From: an uncultured Granulosicoccus sp. | Lineage (GTDB): Bacteria; Pseudomonadota; Gammaproteobacteria; Granulosicoccales; Granulosicoccaceae | Assembly (NCBI GenBank): GCA_937991945.1 | Contig: CALKLO010000011.1 | Span: 1 to 64,000 of the forward strand | DNA length: 64,000 nt | Direction of reading: 5' to 3' | Shown here: in pieces, positions 25,526 through 35,677 of the stretch | Layout: each line of letters starts with the position of its first letter | Position numbering within the stretch: the first letter of the stretch is position 1 | Position numbers and translations under genes: made by a program | The notes under the pieces: generated by a model | Told to the model about the DNA's origin: nothing | Databases searched by the model: none | The model's input: only the letters and a program-made list of their open reading frames with translations

Positions 25526-27646
25526 TCATTCAACCAATTTCAACACTTGAAGGGATTTCCACTGACACAGTTGTTCACCGGCTAGAACAGGTTTAGTGTG
25601 AACTGGGTCGGCCGAATGAACAAGAAGTTGCCATTTTGAGCCAGCAAGCATCTTAGCTTTTAGTGAAAACACGACATCCTCATCACCGCCATTAATCAGA
25701 ATTAATAACGTATCAGATGGTTGAACGCTCTGGTTCTCTGGTATCGCGTCACCCATCATTTGTAGCGCCACAAAACCGCTGTCGGGTTTGTGCCAGTCTT
25801 CCTCAAGCATCAAAGCTGCCTCGCTATTTAGCCAGCTTACGTCAGGCAGACCTGTGCTCAGAGATTGATGATGGCCGTGCAAATACCACTGGCGGCGTAA
25901 AACGGGCTGCGCCTTACGCAGCGTTATTAAAGACTGGGTGAACTCGGCGAGCGAGTCCGATTGTTCTGTACTTTGCCAGTCAATCCACGCTATGTCGTTG
26001 TCTTGGCAGTAGGCGTTGTTATTACCTTGCTGAGTGCGATCTCTTTCGTCACCCGCTAACAGCATGGGTGTTCCTTGCGACAAAAAAAGCGTACATAGAA
26101 AGTTGCGTTGTTGGCGCAAACGTAATTCGTTGATCGCTAGGTCGTCGGTCGGCCCTTCGACACCATGGTTAGACGAATGATTGCCATCATGACCATCTCG
26201 ATTATCTTCGCCATTTTGCAGATTGTGCTTGGACTGATAGCTAACCAGATCACTCAAGGTGAACCCATCATGAGCAGTAATGAAATTCACACTCGCAGAT
26301 GGCTCTCGCCCCTGCCATTCAAACAAAGAACTACTACCCAGAAGTTTGTCCGAAAATTCAGGTAATAAAGCAGCGTTTGAGTTCCAAAATTTACGCGCTG
26401 TATCTCTGAACTGATCGTTCCACTCAGACCATCTGGCAGGATATTGTCCCAGTTGATAGCCACCAGGGCCTAAATCCCAAGGCTCGGCAATCATGCGTGC
26501 ATCACTTAGGTTTGGATCCTGAGCGATAGCATCAAAAAAGCCTGCTCCCCGATCAAACCCATAGCTCTCGCGCCCCAAGATACTCGCTAAATCAAATCGG
26601 TAGCCGTCAACCTGCATCTCGTTAGTCCAAAATCGCAGACTATCCATAACCATTTGCAAGACTCTCGGGTGTTCTAATGCTAGCGTATTACCCGTACCGC
26701 TATCGTTAACATAAAATCGCTTATCTGATTCCAATCGATAGTATGAGAAATTGTCCAAACCTCTGTAACACAAGGTTGGCCCCATCTCGTTGCCTTCTGC
26801 TGTGTGGTTGTATACAACATCTAACAGCACTTCTATATCGGCTTCATGCAGAGCTTTCACCGTGTCTTTGAACTCTTCTTGTGGATTCGAAGAGGCCGCG
26901 TAACGTGCAGCTGGAGCGAAAAAACACAGTGATTGATAACCCCAATAGTTTTTCAATCCGCGCTCGCATAAAAAATCGTCGTCACAGAATTCGTGCACCG
27001 GTAGTAATTCTAAGGCTGTAATACCTAGACGCTTTAAATACTCGATCATGCTAGTTGATGATAGCGCCTCATAACTTCCTCGTAACGCTTCAGGAATTGC
27101 GTCTTGCAGTGCCGTGAGCCCTTTCACATGTCCTTCAAATATGACTTTTTCGCTTAATGGGGCTCGCTCGCGTGGAGGCTGATACTGTCGGTGAGGTGCA
27201 TGAGAAATAGTCGGCGTTAGGGTACGCTCAGTCACAACGCTCTTCGGCACGTAAGGCGAGCTATCACGAGTATCGAACGACAAATCTTTATCCGCATGAC
27301 CTCTGATGTGACCATAATTTGCGTCATTCCACACCAACGTGCCTTGCAGCTGCCTGGTGTAAGGATCAATGAGTAGCTTATGGGCGTTGAAACGATGCCC
27401 TTCTGATGGCAGGTAGGGCCCATGCACACGATACCCATATACCAAGCCCACTTTTGCGTCAGGTAAGTATCCATGCCAAACACTGTCTGTTTGTTTGGGC
27501 AGCGACAAACGCTGCAATTCCTTAAAACCTTGCGCATCGAATACGCAGAGCTCCACAGCTGTTGCATGCGCCGAAAATACCGCGAAATTGATACCACGCT
27601 CATCTGGGCTAGCGCCCAACGGCCAGCTTCGACCTTCATGTAGCAT
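25526..27646 (-). CDS. glgX: Glycogen debranching enzyme GlgX
   Basis: A GH13 isoamylase-type enzyme of 706 residues that hydrolyses alpha-1,6 branches left after phosphorylase action. An N-terminal CBM48-like region (NFAVFSAHATAVELCVFD) is followed by the catalytic barrel. LLDVVYNHTAEGNEMGP is conserved region I. GYRFDLAS contains the nucleophile Asp 352, IAEPWD the acid/base Glu 388, and NFITAHDGFTLSDL the transition-state Asp. The start ATG lies 8 bp from the glgP stop, so phosphorylase and debranching enzyme are co-transcribed as a degradation unit. Confidence 0.95.
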   Translation of the reverse strand: MLHEGRSWPLGASPDERGINFAVFSAHATAVELCVFDAQGFKELQRLSLPKQTDSVWHGYLPDAKVGLVYGYRVHGPYLPSEGHRFNAHKLLIDPYTRQLQGTLVWNDANYGHIRGHADKDLSFDTRDSSPYVPKSVVTERTLTPTISHAPHRQYQPPRERAPLSEKVIFEGHVKGLTALQDAIPEALRGSYEALSSTSMIEYLKRLGITALELLPVHEFCDDDFLCERGLKNYWGYQSLCFFAPAARYAASSNPQEEFKDTVKALHEADIEVLLDVVYNHTAEGNEMGPTLCYRGLDNFSYYRLESDKRFYVNDSGTGNTLALEHPRVLQMVMDSLRFWTNEMQVDGYRFDLASILGRESYGFDRGAGFFDAIAQDPNLSDARMIAEPWDLGPGGYQLGQYPARWSEWNDQFRDTARKFWNSNAALLPEFSDKLLGSSSLFEWQGREPSASVNFITAHDGFTLSDLVSYQSKHNLQNGEDNRDGHDGNHSSNHGVEGPTDDLAINELRLRQQRNFLCTLFLSQGTPMLLAGDERDRTQQGNNNAYCQDNDIAWIDWQSTEQSDSLAEFTQSLITLRKAQPVLRRQWYLHGHHQSLSTGLPDVSWLNSEAALMLEEDWHKPDSGFVALQMMGDAIPENQSVQPSDTLLILINGGDEDVVFSLKAKMLAGSKWQLLVHSADPVHTKPVLAGEQLCQWKSLQVLKLVE

Positions 27647-27654
27647 GCCGCTAT

Positions 27655-30198
27655 TTACCCTGTTGTGATTTGTGACGTTGGAACAATGGGTTCAAGCTTC
27701 CAAATATCTCGGTTATAGTCACGCATGGTTCTGTCAGTGGAAAAACGCGCACTACTTGCTGTATTCAAAATACTGATCTGAGTCCATAGCGCTTCATCAG
27801 ACCATGCGCCTTCAACGTCTAATTGAGCATCTAGGTAGGCGGCAAGGTCGGCAATCGTTAACCACGGATCATCTGAACTACGTGCAGCATCGATGACGCT
27901 ACGAATGACTTCTGCTTCCCCGCCATCAAACAACCCTGAGTCGAAGGCATCAAAGATATTTTGCAATCGGCTGTCGGCTGCGATGAAAGAGGATGGTGCA
28001 TAGCCGTGCCGGACTGAATCTACTTCGTCAACGTTAAGACCAAACAAGAAAAAGTTTTCATCGCCCACGGCTTCTAGAATTTCAACGTTAGCGCCATCAA
28101 GCGTGCCGATAGTAACAGCGCCATTCATCATGAATTTCATGTTGCCGGTTCCTGATGCTTCTTTACCTGCTGTCGAAATTTGTTCGGACAAATCAGCCGC
28201 TGGACATATTACTTCCATTGCCGATACGTTGTAATCGGGTAAGAACACAAGGCGTAATTTCCCTTGGGTCCTAACGTCGTTATTGATCACGTGTGCAACG
28301 TTGTTGATCAGCTTGATGATAGCTTTTGCCATGTGATAGCCGGGTGCTGCTTTGCCAGCAATCAGCACCATACGCGCTGGATGTGACTTACCATCCAGTA
28401 GCTCTAGATAGATATGAACAGCATGCAGTACGCACAGCAGTTGTCTTTTATATTCATGCATACGCTTAACTTGCACGTCAAACAGCATATTAGCGTCTAC
28501 CTCAATACCGGTTCTATCGAAAATTAGATCCGCTAAACGTAGCTTGTTTTCATGCTTGATATCACGCCAGCGTGCCTGTAGCTCGGAATCTTCTGCCAAT
28601 GGTGCTAATTGCTCAAGCAAGTCGATGTCAGACACCCAATTGCTGCCCAATTTTTCGTCCAGTAATTCACGCAAAGGTAAATTACAGTTAGCAAGCCAAC
28701 GTCGTTGAGTGACGCCATTCGTTTTGTTATTGAATCTGTCAGGCCACAATGAATAGAAGTTTTTGAACAATCCCGCTTTCAACAATTGCGAATGCAAAGC
28801 AGCCACCCCATTAACGGAGAAACTCCCCACGATAGCTAAGTGAGCCATGCGAACCACAGGCACAGAGTCGAAAGAAATGATGGACATCTGGGCTTGTGTT
28901 TCAACTTGACCAGGCAAACTTTTAGCGACCTGCTCCATAAAACGGCGATTAATCTCTTGGATTATTTCGGTAGGGCGCGGCAGAAGTGCACCAATCATAT
29001 TCAAAGACCAGCACTCGAGCGCTTCTGGCAGTAATGTGTGGTTGGTATACGCCATAACGGAACTCGTAATGGCCCAAGCATCGTCCCACGCTAGCTTGTG
29101 TTCATCTATGAGCAAGCGCATCAGTTCTGGCACCGCTAAGCTGGGGTGCGTATCGTTTAGCTGAAAACAATGCGCTGCAGCAAAACCTGAGAAATCATCA
29201 TTTTTAGTCAGCCAAATCCTGATGGCATCCTGCAAGCTAGCGGATACTAAAAAGTACTGTTGCCGTAAACGCAGAACCTTGCCATTTTCACTGCTGTCGT
29301 TTGGATAGAGAACCATAGTGATGTTCTCTGCTGCATTTTTAGCAGACACAGCTTCGGTATAACCGCCAGCGTTAAATTCATTAAGATTAAATTCATCGGT
29401 TGCCGTGGATCGCCACAACCTCAGCGTATTAACAACACCATTGCCAGAACCAGGAATGGGCACATCACACGGCACAGCAAGTACATCATCCGTATTCACC
29501 CAACGATGAGACACCTCGCCTCGTAAGTCAGGGATAAGCTCTACATTACCGCCAAAGCGAACTCGGCAGGCTATTTCTGGCCGCTCAAGTTCCCACACAT
29601 GGCCTTCGCTCAACCAGTTATCTGGGCTCTCTACCTGCCAACCATTTTCAATGGACTGACGGAACATTCCATATCTGTAGTGCAGGCCATAGCCTGTTAC
29701 CGGTAGTGCCAGCGATGCGCAACTATCAAGAAAACACGCTGCCAGTCGACCTAATCCTCCGTTACCTAATCCTGCATCGTGCTCAAGCTCTTGGATGTCC
29801 TCCATCGCAACGCCCAACTCGTTAAGCGCTTGACTCAACTCTGTTGATAGTTCGAGATTGTGTACCGCATTGCCAAATGCCCTTCCCATGAGAAACTCCA
29901 TAGATAAGTAGCATGTGCGGCGTACATCAGATTCCTCGCTAGCCTGTCTAGTCGCTCGCCAGTTATCCATCAGTCGATCGCGGACACTCAGCGCTACCGC
30001 CTTATAAAGATAATGGGCCGGCGCTGCATTGATATCTCGACCGTAGGTTTGAGCGTAGTGCTGGGCAATAGATTGCTTGAGCGCTTGGCTGTCATTTTGC
30101 AATGCAGGCATTGCTTCTGACCACGCCTGCGTGCTGTTTACCAGTGCATTCGACGCACTGTTTTGGGCATCTTGACGGATTGAATTTGATGTTGTCAT
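27655..30198 (-). CDS. glgP: Glycogen/alpha-glucan phosphorylase
   Basis: A PLP-dependent phosphorylase releasing glucose-1-phosphate from glycogen ends, 847 residues (usual 800-850). The N-terminal half has YLSMEFLMGRAFGNAVHNL and GLGNGGLGRLAACFLDS. The C-terminal half has MLFDVQVKRMHEYKRQLL and the PLP-lysine block EASGTGNMKFMMNGAVTIG. The first ~40 residues are polar and Ser/Ala/Asn-rich. It is the first gene of the leftward operon with glgX, diverging from glgC across a 168-bp region. Confidence 0.97.
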   Translation of the reverse strand: MTTSNSIRQDAQNSASNALVNSTQAWSEAMPALQNDSQALKQSIAQHYAQTYGRDINAAPAHYLYKAVALSVRDRLMDNWRATRQASEESDVRRTCYLSMEFLMGRAFGNAVHNLELSTELSQALNELGVAMEDIQELEHDAGLGNGGLGRLAACFLDSCASLALPVTGYGLHYRYGMFRQSIENGWQVESPDNWLSEGHVWELERPEIACRVRFGGNVELIPDLRGEVSHRWVNTDDVLAVPCDVPIPGSGNGVVNTLRLWRSTATDEFNLNEFNAGGYTEAVSAKNAAENITMVLYPNDSSENGKVLRLRQQYFLVSASLQDAIRIWLTKNDDFSGFAAAHCFQLNDTHPSLAVPELMRLLIDEHKLAWDDAWAITSSVMAYTNHTLLPEALECWSLNMIGALLPRPTEIIQEINRRFMEQVAKSLPGQVETQAQMSIISFDSVPVVRMAHLAIVGSFSVNGVAALHSQLLKAGLFKNFYSLWPDRFNNKTNGVTQRRWLANCNLPLRELLDEKLGSNWVSDIDLLEQLAPLAEDSELQARWRDIKHENKLRLADLIFDRTGIEVDANMLFDVQVKRMHEYKRQLLCVLHAVHIYLELLDGKSHPARMVLIAGKAAPGYHMAKAIIKLINNVAHVINNDVRTQGKLRLVFLPDYNVSAMEVICPAADLSEQISTAGKEASGTGNMKFMMNGAVTIGTLDGANVEILEAVGDENFFLFGLNVDEVDSVRHGYAPSSFIAADSRLQNIFDAFDSGLFDGGEAEVIRSVIDAARSSDDPWLTIADLAAYLDAQLDVEGAWSDEALWTQISILNTASSARFSTDRTMRDYNRDIWKLEPIVPTSQITTG

Positions 30199-30366
30199 GA
30201 TCGGGTTTTACGAGAATCGAAAGTAAGTAGAGTTGTCGCGCGAATAACATGACGCAAGGAACATGCAAGGCCGTCTCAATTCGCAAGCCTAGATTCACAA
30301 GTCTTTTGCCTTATCACCCCAAAGGGCGGTAAGCTAAGCCCACAATGTAAATAATAAGGTGGCCAC
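30199..30366. promoter_or_regulatory. Divergent promoter region between glycogen breakdown and synthesis operons
   Basis: These 168 bp separate the glgP start (leftward) from the glgC start (rightward) and must carry promoters for both. The glgC side ends with AAGGTGG as ribosome site. An imperfect inverted repeat, CTTATCACCC / GGGCGGTAAG (8 of 10 paired), lies about 35-60 bp before the glgC start. I could not identify a specific regulator site. Confidence 0.5.
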
Positions 30367-31638
30367 ATGAGCATCATAGACGAAAGACATATCTCACGAC
30401 TAACACGTGACACGCTCGCACTGATACTCGCTGGCGGACAAGGTAGCCGCTTACATGAACTAACCCATTGGCGAGCAAAGCCAGCAGTGCCTTTTGGTGG
30501 GAAGTTCAGGATCATCGATTTCGTCCTATCCAATTGCATCAATTCTGGCATTAGACGAGTTGGAGTCGCCACACAATACAAGGCGCACTCACTCGTGCGT
30601 CACATTAGCCGAGGGTGGTCTGGCTTCAAGGCCGAGTTTGGCGAATTTGTTGAAATCCTTCCAGCCTCCAAGCGTGTTGATGAAGGTTGGTACAAAGGCA
30701 CCGCAGATGCAGTATTTCAAAACCTAGATATTATCCGTACCCACAAACCCAAGTTTGTTTTGGTACTGGGTGGCGACCATATTTACAAAATGGACTACGG
30801 CCCACTTGTGGCAGCACATGATCAACGTAAGGCAGACATGACCCTATGTTGCGTTGAGGTCTCGGTGGAAGAAGCCGCCGGTTCCTTTGGCGTGGTCAAG
30901 GTAGACGCCGATGGACGCGTACTTGAATTTCAAGAAAAACCTGCTGTGCCTGCTGAAATACCAGGCAAGCCTGGCCGCGTGCTCGCCTCCATGGGCAACT
31001 ATGTATTCAATACAGAATTTTTGTACGACGAGCTCATTCACGATGCGGACGCTGAAGGTAGCTCCCACGATTTTGGCAAAGACATTTTGCCGCGCATTGT
31101 TGAGTCCGGCACTGTCTACGCATTTCGTTTAGGCGACGACCAACCCGACGGTCGTTCGTACTGGCGTGATGTCGGCACCCTAGACGCATTCTGGGAAGCC
31201 AACATGGAAATGGTCGGCCCTGAACCCGAACTCAACTTATACGATCAAGAATGGCCGATTTACACCTATCAAATGCAGTTACCTTCAGCAAAATTCGTCC
31301 ACGATGTGGGTGATCGACGCGGTATGGCTCTCAACTGCATCGTCTCTGGAGGTTGCATCGTGTCAGGTGGCACCGTTAGCCGATCACTGCTGTTTAGCAA
31401 TGTGAGAGTCCGCTCTTACAGTAAAATTGAAGACTCTGTGATATTACCTGACGTCGATATCGGGAGGAACTGCAGAATACGTAAGGCCATAGTCGATTCA
31501 GGTACCATTCTTGAAGAAGGTACTGAGATTGGCATTGATCCGGTCGCTGATCGAGAACGCGGATTCCGAGTAACGGAGAGTGGCATAACGCTTGTGACAC
31601 CTAGCGATTTCGGCCAAATGTTACACCGTGTACGATAA
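30367..31638 (+). CDS. glgC: Glucose-1-phosphate adenylyltransferase
   Basis: Makes ADP-glucose from ATP and glucose-1-phosphate, the committed step of bacterial glycogen synthesis. At 423 residues it has normal length. The nucleotidyltransferase signature is [15 protein letters not shown], followed by [21 protein letters not shown], the pattern of the allosteric GlgC family. [12 protein letters not shown] and FQEKP mark the catalytic and sugar-phosphate sites. [15 protein letters not shown] is conserved, and a left-handed beta-helix-like C-terminal domain follows ([20 protein letters not shown]). It heads the synthesis operon. Confidence 0.97.
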   Translation: MSIIDERHISRLTRDTLALILAGGQGSRLHELTHWRAKPAVPFGGKFRIIDFVLSNCINSGIRRVGVATQYKAHSLVRHISRGWSGFKAEFGEFVEILPASKRVDEGWYKGTADAVFQNLDIIRTHKPKFVLVLGGDHIYKMDYGPLVAAHDQRKADMTLCCVEVSVEEAAGSFGVVKVDADGRVLEFQEKPAVPAEIPGKPGRVLASMGNYVFNTEFLYDELIHDADAEGSSHDFGKDILPRIVESGTVYAFRLGDDQPDGRSYWRDVGTLDAFWEANMEMVGPEPELNLYDQEWPIYTYQMQLPSAKFVHDVGDRRGMALNCIVSGGCIVSGGTVSRSLLFSNVRVRSYSKIEDSVILPDVDIGRNCRIRKAIVDSGTILEEGTEIGIDPVADRERGFRVTESGITLVTPSDFGQMLHRVR

Positions 31639-31773
31639 CTCGATCAATAACATGCTCGATTGGCAGTCCTTCAAACGCACAGGGTAAAACCGTAAGTCTG
31701 CGTTTCGGGCTGCACAATCGACGAAGTTCTGCATTTTTCAGCCACTTAAAGTCACCGCTTAACGCTTATCACT

Positions 31774-33348
31774 ATGCCCTCGCCCATTCACGTTTGTATG
31801 CTCGCCTCCGAGAACGATGTCATCCCCGGTGGCAAAGTAGGCGGTATCGGCGATGTTGTTCGCGATATTCCAAAGGCGCTAGCTAAGCAAGGCGCTAGGG
31901 TATCTGTCGTAATACCCGCGTACGGTGCATTCCACCTGTTACCCGAATCAAGCCTTGTCGGTGCTTTTACAGCAGAATTTCGAGGGCGGCCAGAGCGCAT
32001 TGAACTCTATGAGCTTTTTGCCGGGCGTGATGAAGGGGTTCGTTATCTTGTTTTGCATCATCCATTGTTCGCAGCCGGTGGACCTGGTGCTGTGTACTGC
32101 GACGATGACGCAAGTCAACCGTTCGCCACTGATGCCAATAAATTCGCTTTATTTTGTTTAGCAAGCCTGCGCGCTATCAAAGTGGGCCTTCTAGATCACA
32201 TTGATGTTTTGCATCTACACGATTGGCACAGCGCGCTAGCAACGGTACTCATCCAATTTGATCCTGAATTCCAATCGCTGCAGTCACTGCATTGCGTATT
32301 TAGTATTCATAATTTGGCACTACAAGGTATTCGACCTTTTGCTCAAAGTGCTTCGTCATTAGAGGGTTGGTTTCCGCACTTGCATTATGATCGCTCTCAG
32401 CTTTCTGATCCACGATGGCCACACTGCATCAACCCCATTGCAGCCGCTATTCGTTATGCCGACAGAGTCCACACCGTGTCACCCACTTACGCGCAAGAAA
32501 TAATTCAAGCTAACGATCCTAGCCGCGGCTTTCATGGTGGCGAAGGACTTGAAAAAGACTTAAGCGACTGCGCTAGAGATCATCGACTTGTCGGTATTAT
32601 CAACGGCATTGATTATCCAGACGAAGACATCAGCACACGCCGAGATGCCATCAGTTGGGCTAATTTTATGTTTGATGTTAGCGATGAAATGCTTCGTATG
32701 ATGGGCACGCAAAGCACCATAAAAACGGCTGACTATCTTGCGCATCAGCGACTACTAAGATGGCAATCAAAGCCGATGCCCAACCATATAGTGACAAGTG
32801 TTGGCAGGCTCACGGATCAAAAAATGGCGCTGTTGCTGCACCCGCTTGCCGATGGCCGAACACCGTTAGAGGCTTTATTGGAAACCTTGCACAATCGGGG
32901 ACTACTAATGATGCTAGGCACCGGCGACAAAGAGTTAGAACAAGCTTGCCAACGTCTTGCAGCAAAACACCCGAATTTCTTGTTTTTCAAACAGTACTCG
33001 CAACGACTGTCAGATCTGCTTTTTAGCAACGGCGATATTTTTCTCATGCCTAGTTCTTTCGAACCTTGCGGCATCAGCCAAATGTTATCGATGCGACAAG
33101 CACAACCGTGTTTAGCTCATGCAGTGGGTGGATTAAAAGACACCATTAAAGATGGTCAAACAGGCTATCTATTTTCCGGTAACTCCATGACCGAGCAAGC
33201 TACTGCACTACTCGAGCGCTTCGACGACATTTTGCTGCAGCGTGAAACGCAGCCAGCAAAGTTTGCAAAAATTTCAACAGCCGCCAAACAAGAACGCTTT
33301 ATGTGGCACGACAGCGCCAAGCGCTACCTATCAGAGTTATATACATGA
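31774..33348 (+). CDS. glgA: Glycogen synthase (ADP-glucose type, GT5)
   Basis: Transfers glucose from ADP-glucose to the growing alpha-1,4 chain, 524 residues. The N-terminal ADP-glucose site is GGKVGGIGDVVRDIPKALAKQG, with KVGGIGD as the KxGGLGD variant. VLHLHDWHSAL follows in the first Rossmann domain. In the second, SVGRLTDQK, LMMLGTGDKELE, and MPSSFEPCGISQM carry the E-x7-E type catalytic region. The 135 bp from glgC have no obvious terminator, and the ATG has no strong ribosome site. It ends in an ATGA overlap with glgB. Confidence 0.94.
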   Translation: MPSPIHVCMLASENDVIPGGKVGGIGDVVRDIPKALAKQGARVSVVIPAYGAFHLLPESSLVGAFTAEFRGRPERIELYELFAGRDEGVRYLVLHHPLFAAGGPGAVYCDDDASQPFATDANKFALFCLASLRAIKVGLLDHIDVLHLHDWHSALATVLIQFDPEFQSLQSLHCVFSIHNLALQGIRPFAQSASSLEGWFPHLHYDRSQLSDPRWPHCINPIAAAIRYADRVHTVSPTYAQEIIQANDPSRGFHGGEGLEKDLSDCARDHRLVGIINGIDYPDEDISTRRDAISWANFMFDVSDEMLRMMGTQSTIKTADYLAHQRLLRWQSKPMPNHIVTSVGRLTDQKMALLLHPLADGRTPLEALLETLHNRGLLMMLGTGDKELEQACQRLAAKHPNFLFFKQYSQRLSDLLFSNGDIFLMPSSFEPCGISQMLSMRQAQPCLAHAVGGLKDTIKDGQTGYLFSGNSMTEQATALLERFDDILLQRETQPAKFAKISTAAKQERFMWHDSAKRYLSELYT

Positions 33349-35567
33349 AACCCACACTCGACAGTGCAACCGCCGATGCCATCGTAGAGGGTCATCATAC
33401 TGATGTGTTTTCCGTGTTGGGCCAACACGATATAGCGGTTCCAACTTCCGATTCGCAAACAGTGATCAGAAGCTTTCAGCCCCACGCTGACTCGGTAGCC
33501 TTGATTGATGAAAACGGTGTAAAAACCCCACTCATAAAAACACACGCCAAAGGTTTGTTCGAAGTGGTCTTAGCAGAGAAGCTAGGTACCTATCGATTGG
33601 AGCTAAGTCGGGACGAGCATCAGTGGGAAATTGTTGATGCATACACTATCGACTCCCCCATTGGCGAGATGGACAGGCATTTATTCAACGAAGGCACACA
33701 CGAGTGGCTGTACCAAACCTTAGGCTCACACCTTATGGAATGGGCTGGCGTTCGTGGTACACACTTCGCCGTCTGGGCACCTAATGCCTCACGTGTCAGC
33801 GTCGTCGGTGATTTCAATGAATGGGATGGACGTCGTCACGTTATGCGCGCTCACCCAGGCAGCGGCGTGTGGGATATTTTCATACCTGGTGTAGATAACG
33901 GTGCGCTGTATAAATTTGAGATAAGCGACAGCCACGGTACGCTTTTACCGCTTAAGCACGACCCCTACGCCCCCTATTTTGAACAACCCCCAGGTAATGC
34001 TTCAATTGTTTTTGAAAGTAAATTTATCTGGAGCGATGATGAGTATCGCAATCGTAAAAAAGGCCTGGACATGCGTAGCCAGCCCATATCTGTTTATGAA
34101 GTACATGCCGGATCATGGCAACTCAATTTACACGGCGATTCACTCAGCTATGTAGAACTTGCGAAAACGCTGATCCCATACGTATTAGAAAACAGATTTA
34201 CGCACATAGAACTCATGCCCATCACAGAGCATCCTTTCGAGGGCTCATGGGGCTATCAACCTATCGGCTTATTTGCACCTACCTCACGCTTTGGTAGCCC
34301 GGACGATTTTCGACACTTTGTGGATGCCTGCCATGCGGCGGATATCGGCGTCATCATGGACTGGGTGCCCGCGCATTTCCCAACCGATGAACACGGTTTA
34401 GGACAATTTGACGGAACTCACCTGTATGAGCATGCAGACCCTCGCCAAGGTATGCACCAGGATTGGCAAACACTGATCTACAACTTTGGTCGTCGCGAGG
34501 TATCCAACTACCTCTTGAGCAATGCCCTGTACTGGATTAGAGAATTCCACCTCGATGGTCTTCGAGTAGATGCTGTCGCTTCAATGCTGTATCTGGACTA
34601 CTCGCGTGAGCAGGGACAGTGGATTCCAAACAGACACGGTGGTCGCGAAAATCTGGAAGCTATCGAATTTCTGAAACGCATGAATATCTTGGTGCATGCT
34701 GAAGGCGGCATCACCATGGCAGAAGAATCCACGTCTTTTCCAGGCGTCAGCCATCCCACTTACAACAACGGACTGGGCTTTACGTTCAAGTGGAACATGG
34801 GCTGGATGCATGACACGCTGGACTACATGAGTAAGGATTCCGCTTACCGCAAATACCATCACAACAACCTGACCTTCGGCATGATTTACGCTTTTAGCGA
34901 AAATTTTGCACTGCCGTTTTCACACGACGAAGTTGTGCATGGCAAAGGCTCCATGATTAACAAGATGCCGGGCGATGACTGGCAGAAATTCGCTAATCTT
35001 CGGGCTCTCTACGCCATGATGTTTGGCTACCCTGGCAAGAAATTGAATTTCATGGGTGGTGAAATTGGCCAATACAGAGAATGGCAACACGACGGTAGTA
35101 TTCAATGGCACCTGCTGGAACAAGACAAACATCAGGGTGTGCAGCTGATTGTTCGTGACTTAAACAAGCTCTACACCGACCACCCAGCGCTACACGAAAC
35201 TGATTGCGAGGCGGCCGGCTTCGAGTGGATCGATTGTGACGATGTAGACCAGAGCGTCATTTCGTTTTATCGCTACTCAGCAGACAGATCACGTCACTGT
35301 ATTGTCGTGTGTAATTTCACACCAATGATCCGCAATGGCTACAACATTGGCGTAAACGAGCTTGGGACCTACCGTGAACTACTCAATTCCGATGACGAGC
35401 GGTACGGCGGCAGCGGTCAAGGAAATCATCCTGAAGGGCAAGTAAATAGCGTGAATCTTGAAGCTAAGCCTATCGCAGCCCACTCTCGCCCGGCTTCGCT
35501 GGCGCTAACTTTGCCACCTTTAGGCGTATTGATTCTCGAGCGGACTGGCAACACGACCAAAGGCTGA
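33345..35567 (+). CDS. glgB: 1,4-alpha-glucan branching enzyme
   Basis: A GH13 enzyme that cuts alpha-1,4 chains and rejoins them as alpha-1,6 branches. I start at the ATG at 33345, which overlaps the glgA stop as ATGA and gives a 740-residue protein of normal length; an upstream in-frame start would overlap glgA by 46 bp. An N-terminal N1 region and CBM48 (HFAVWAPNASRVSVVGDFNEWDG) precede the barrel. Active-site blocks are DWVPAHFPTDEHGLGQFDG, LDGLRVDAVASMLY (nucleophile Asp), ITMAEESTSFPGVS (acid/base Glu), and LPFSHDEVVHGKGS. It is the last of the glgCAB genes. Confidence 0.97.
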   Translation: MKPTLDSATADAIVEGHHTDVFSVLGQHDIAVPTSDSQTVIRSFQPHADSVALIDENGVKTPLIKTHAKGLFEVVLAEKLGTYRLELSRDEHQWEIVDAYTIDSPIGEMDRHLFNEGTHEWLYQTLGSHLMEWAGVRGTHFAVWAPNASRVSVVGDFNEWDGRRHVMRAHPGSGVWDIFIPGVDNGALYKFEISDSHGTLLPLKHDPYAPYFEQPPGNASIVFESKFIWSDDEYRNRKKGLDMRSQPISVYEVHAGSWQLNLHGDSLSYVELAKTLIPYVLENRFTHIELMPITEHPFEGSWGYQPIGLFAPTSRFGSPDDFRHFVDACHAADIGVIMDWVPAHFPTDEHGLGQFDGTHLYEHADPRQGMHQDWQTLIYNFGRREVSNYLLSNALYWIREFHLDGLRVDAVASMLYLDYSREQGQWIPNRHGGRENLEAIEFLKRMNILVHAEGGITMAEESTSFPGVSHPTYNNGLGFTFKWNMGWMHDTLDYMSKDSAYRKYHHNNLTFGMIYAFSENFALPFSHDEVVHGKGSMINKMPGDDWQKFANLRALYAMMFGYPGKKLNFMGGEIGQYREWQHDGSIQWHLLEQDKHQGVQLIVRDLNKLYTDHPALHETDCEAAGFEWIDCDDVDQSVISFYRYSADRSRHCIVVCNFTPMIRNGYNIGVNELGTYRELLNSDDERYGGSGQGNHPEGQVNSVNLEAKPIAAHSRPASLALTLPPLGVLILERTGNTTKG

Positions 35568-35594
35568 GATACACTTCCGCCCATCTTATAAAAC

Positions 35595-35616
35595 AAGCCG
35601 GTTTTTAATCCGGCTT
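35595..35616 (+). terminator. Hairpin after glgB
   Basis: A 7-bp perfect stem AAGCCGG / CCGGCTT with an 8-nt T-rich loop, 28 nt after the glgB stop. No T run follows, so it is a modest terminator candidate for the glgCAB operon. Confidence 0.4.
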
Positions 35617-35677
35617 AATAGTGCGTACCGCAATCGGTGCGCACGTGCACAATGGTAGAGATGGGTCCAACAACACT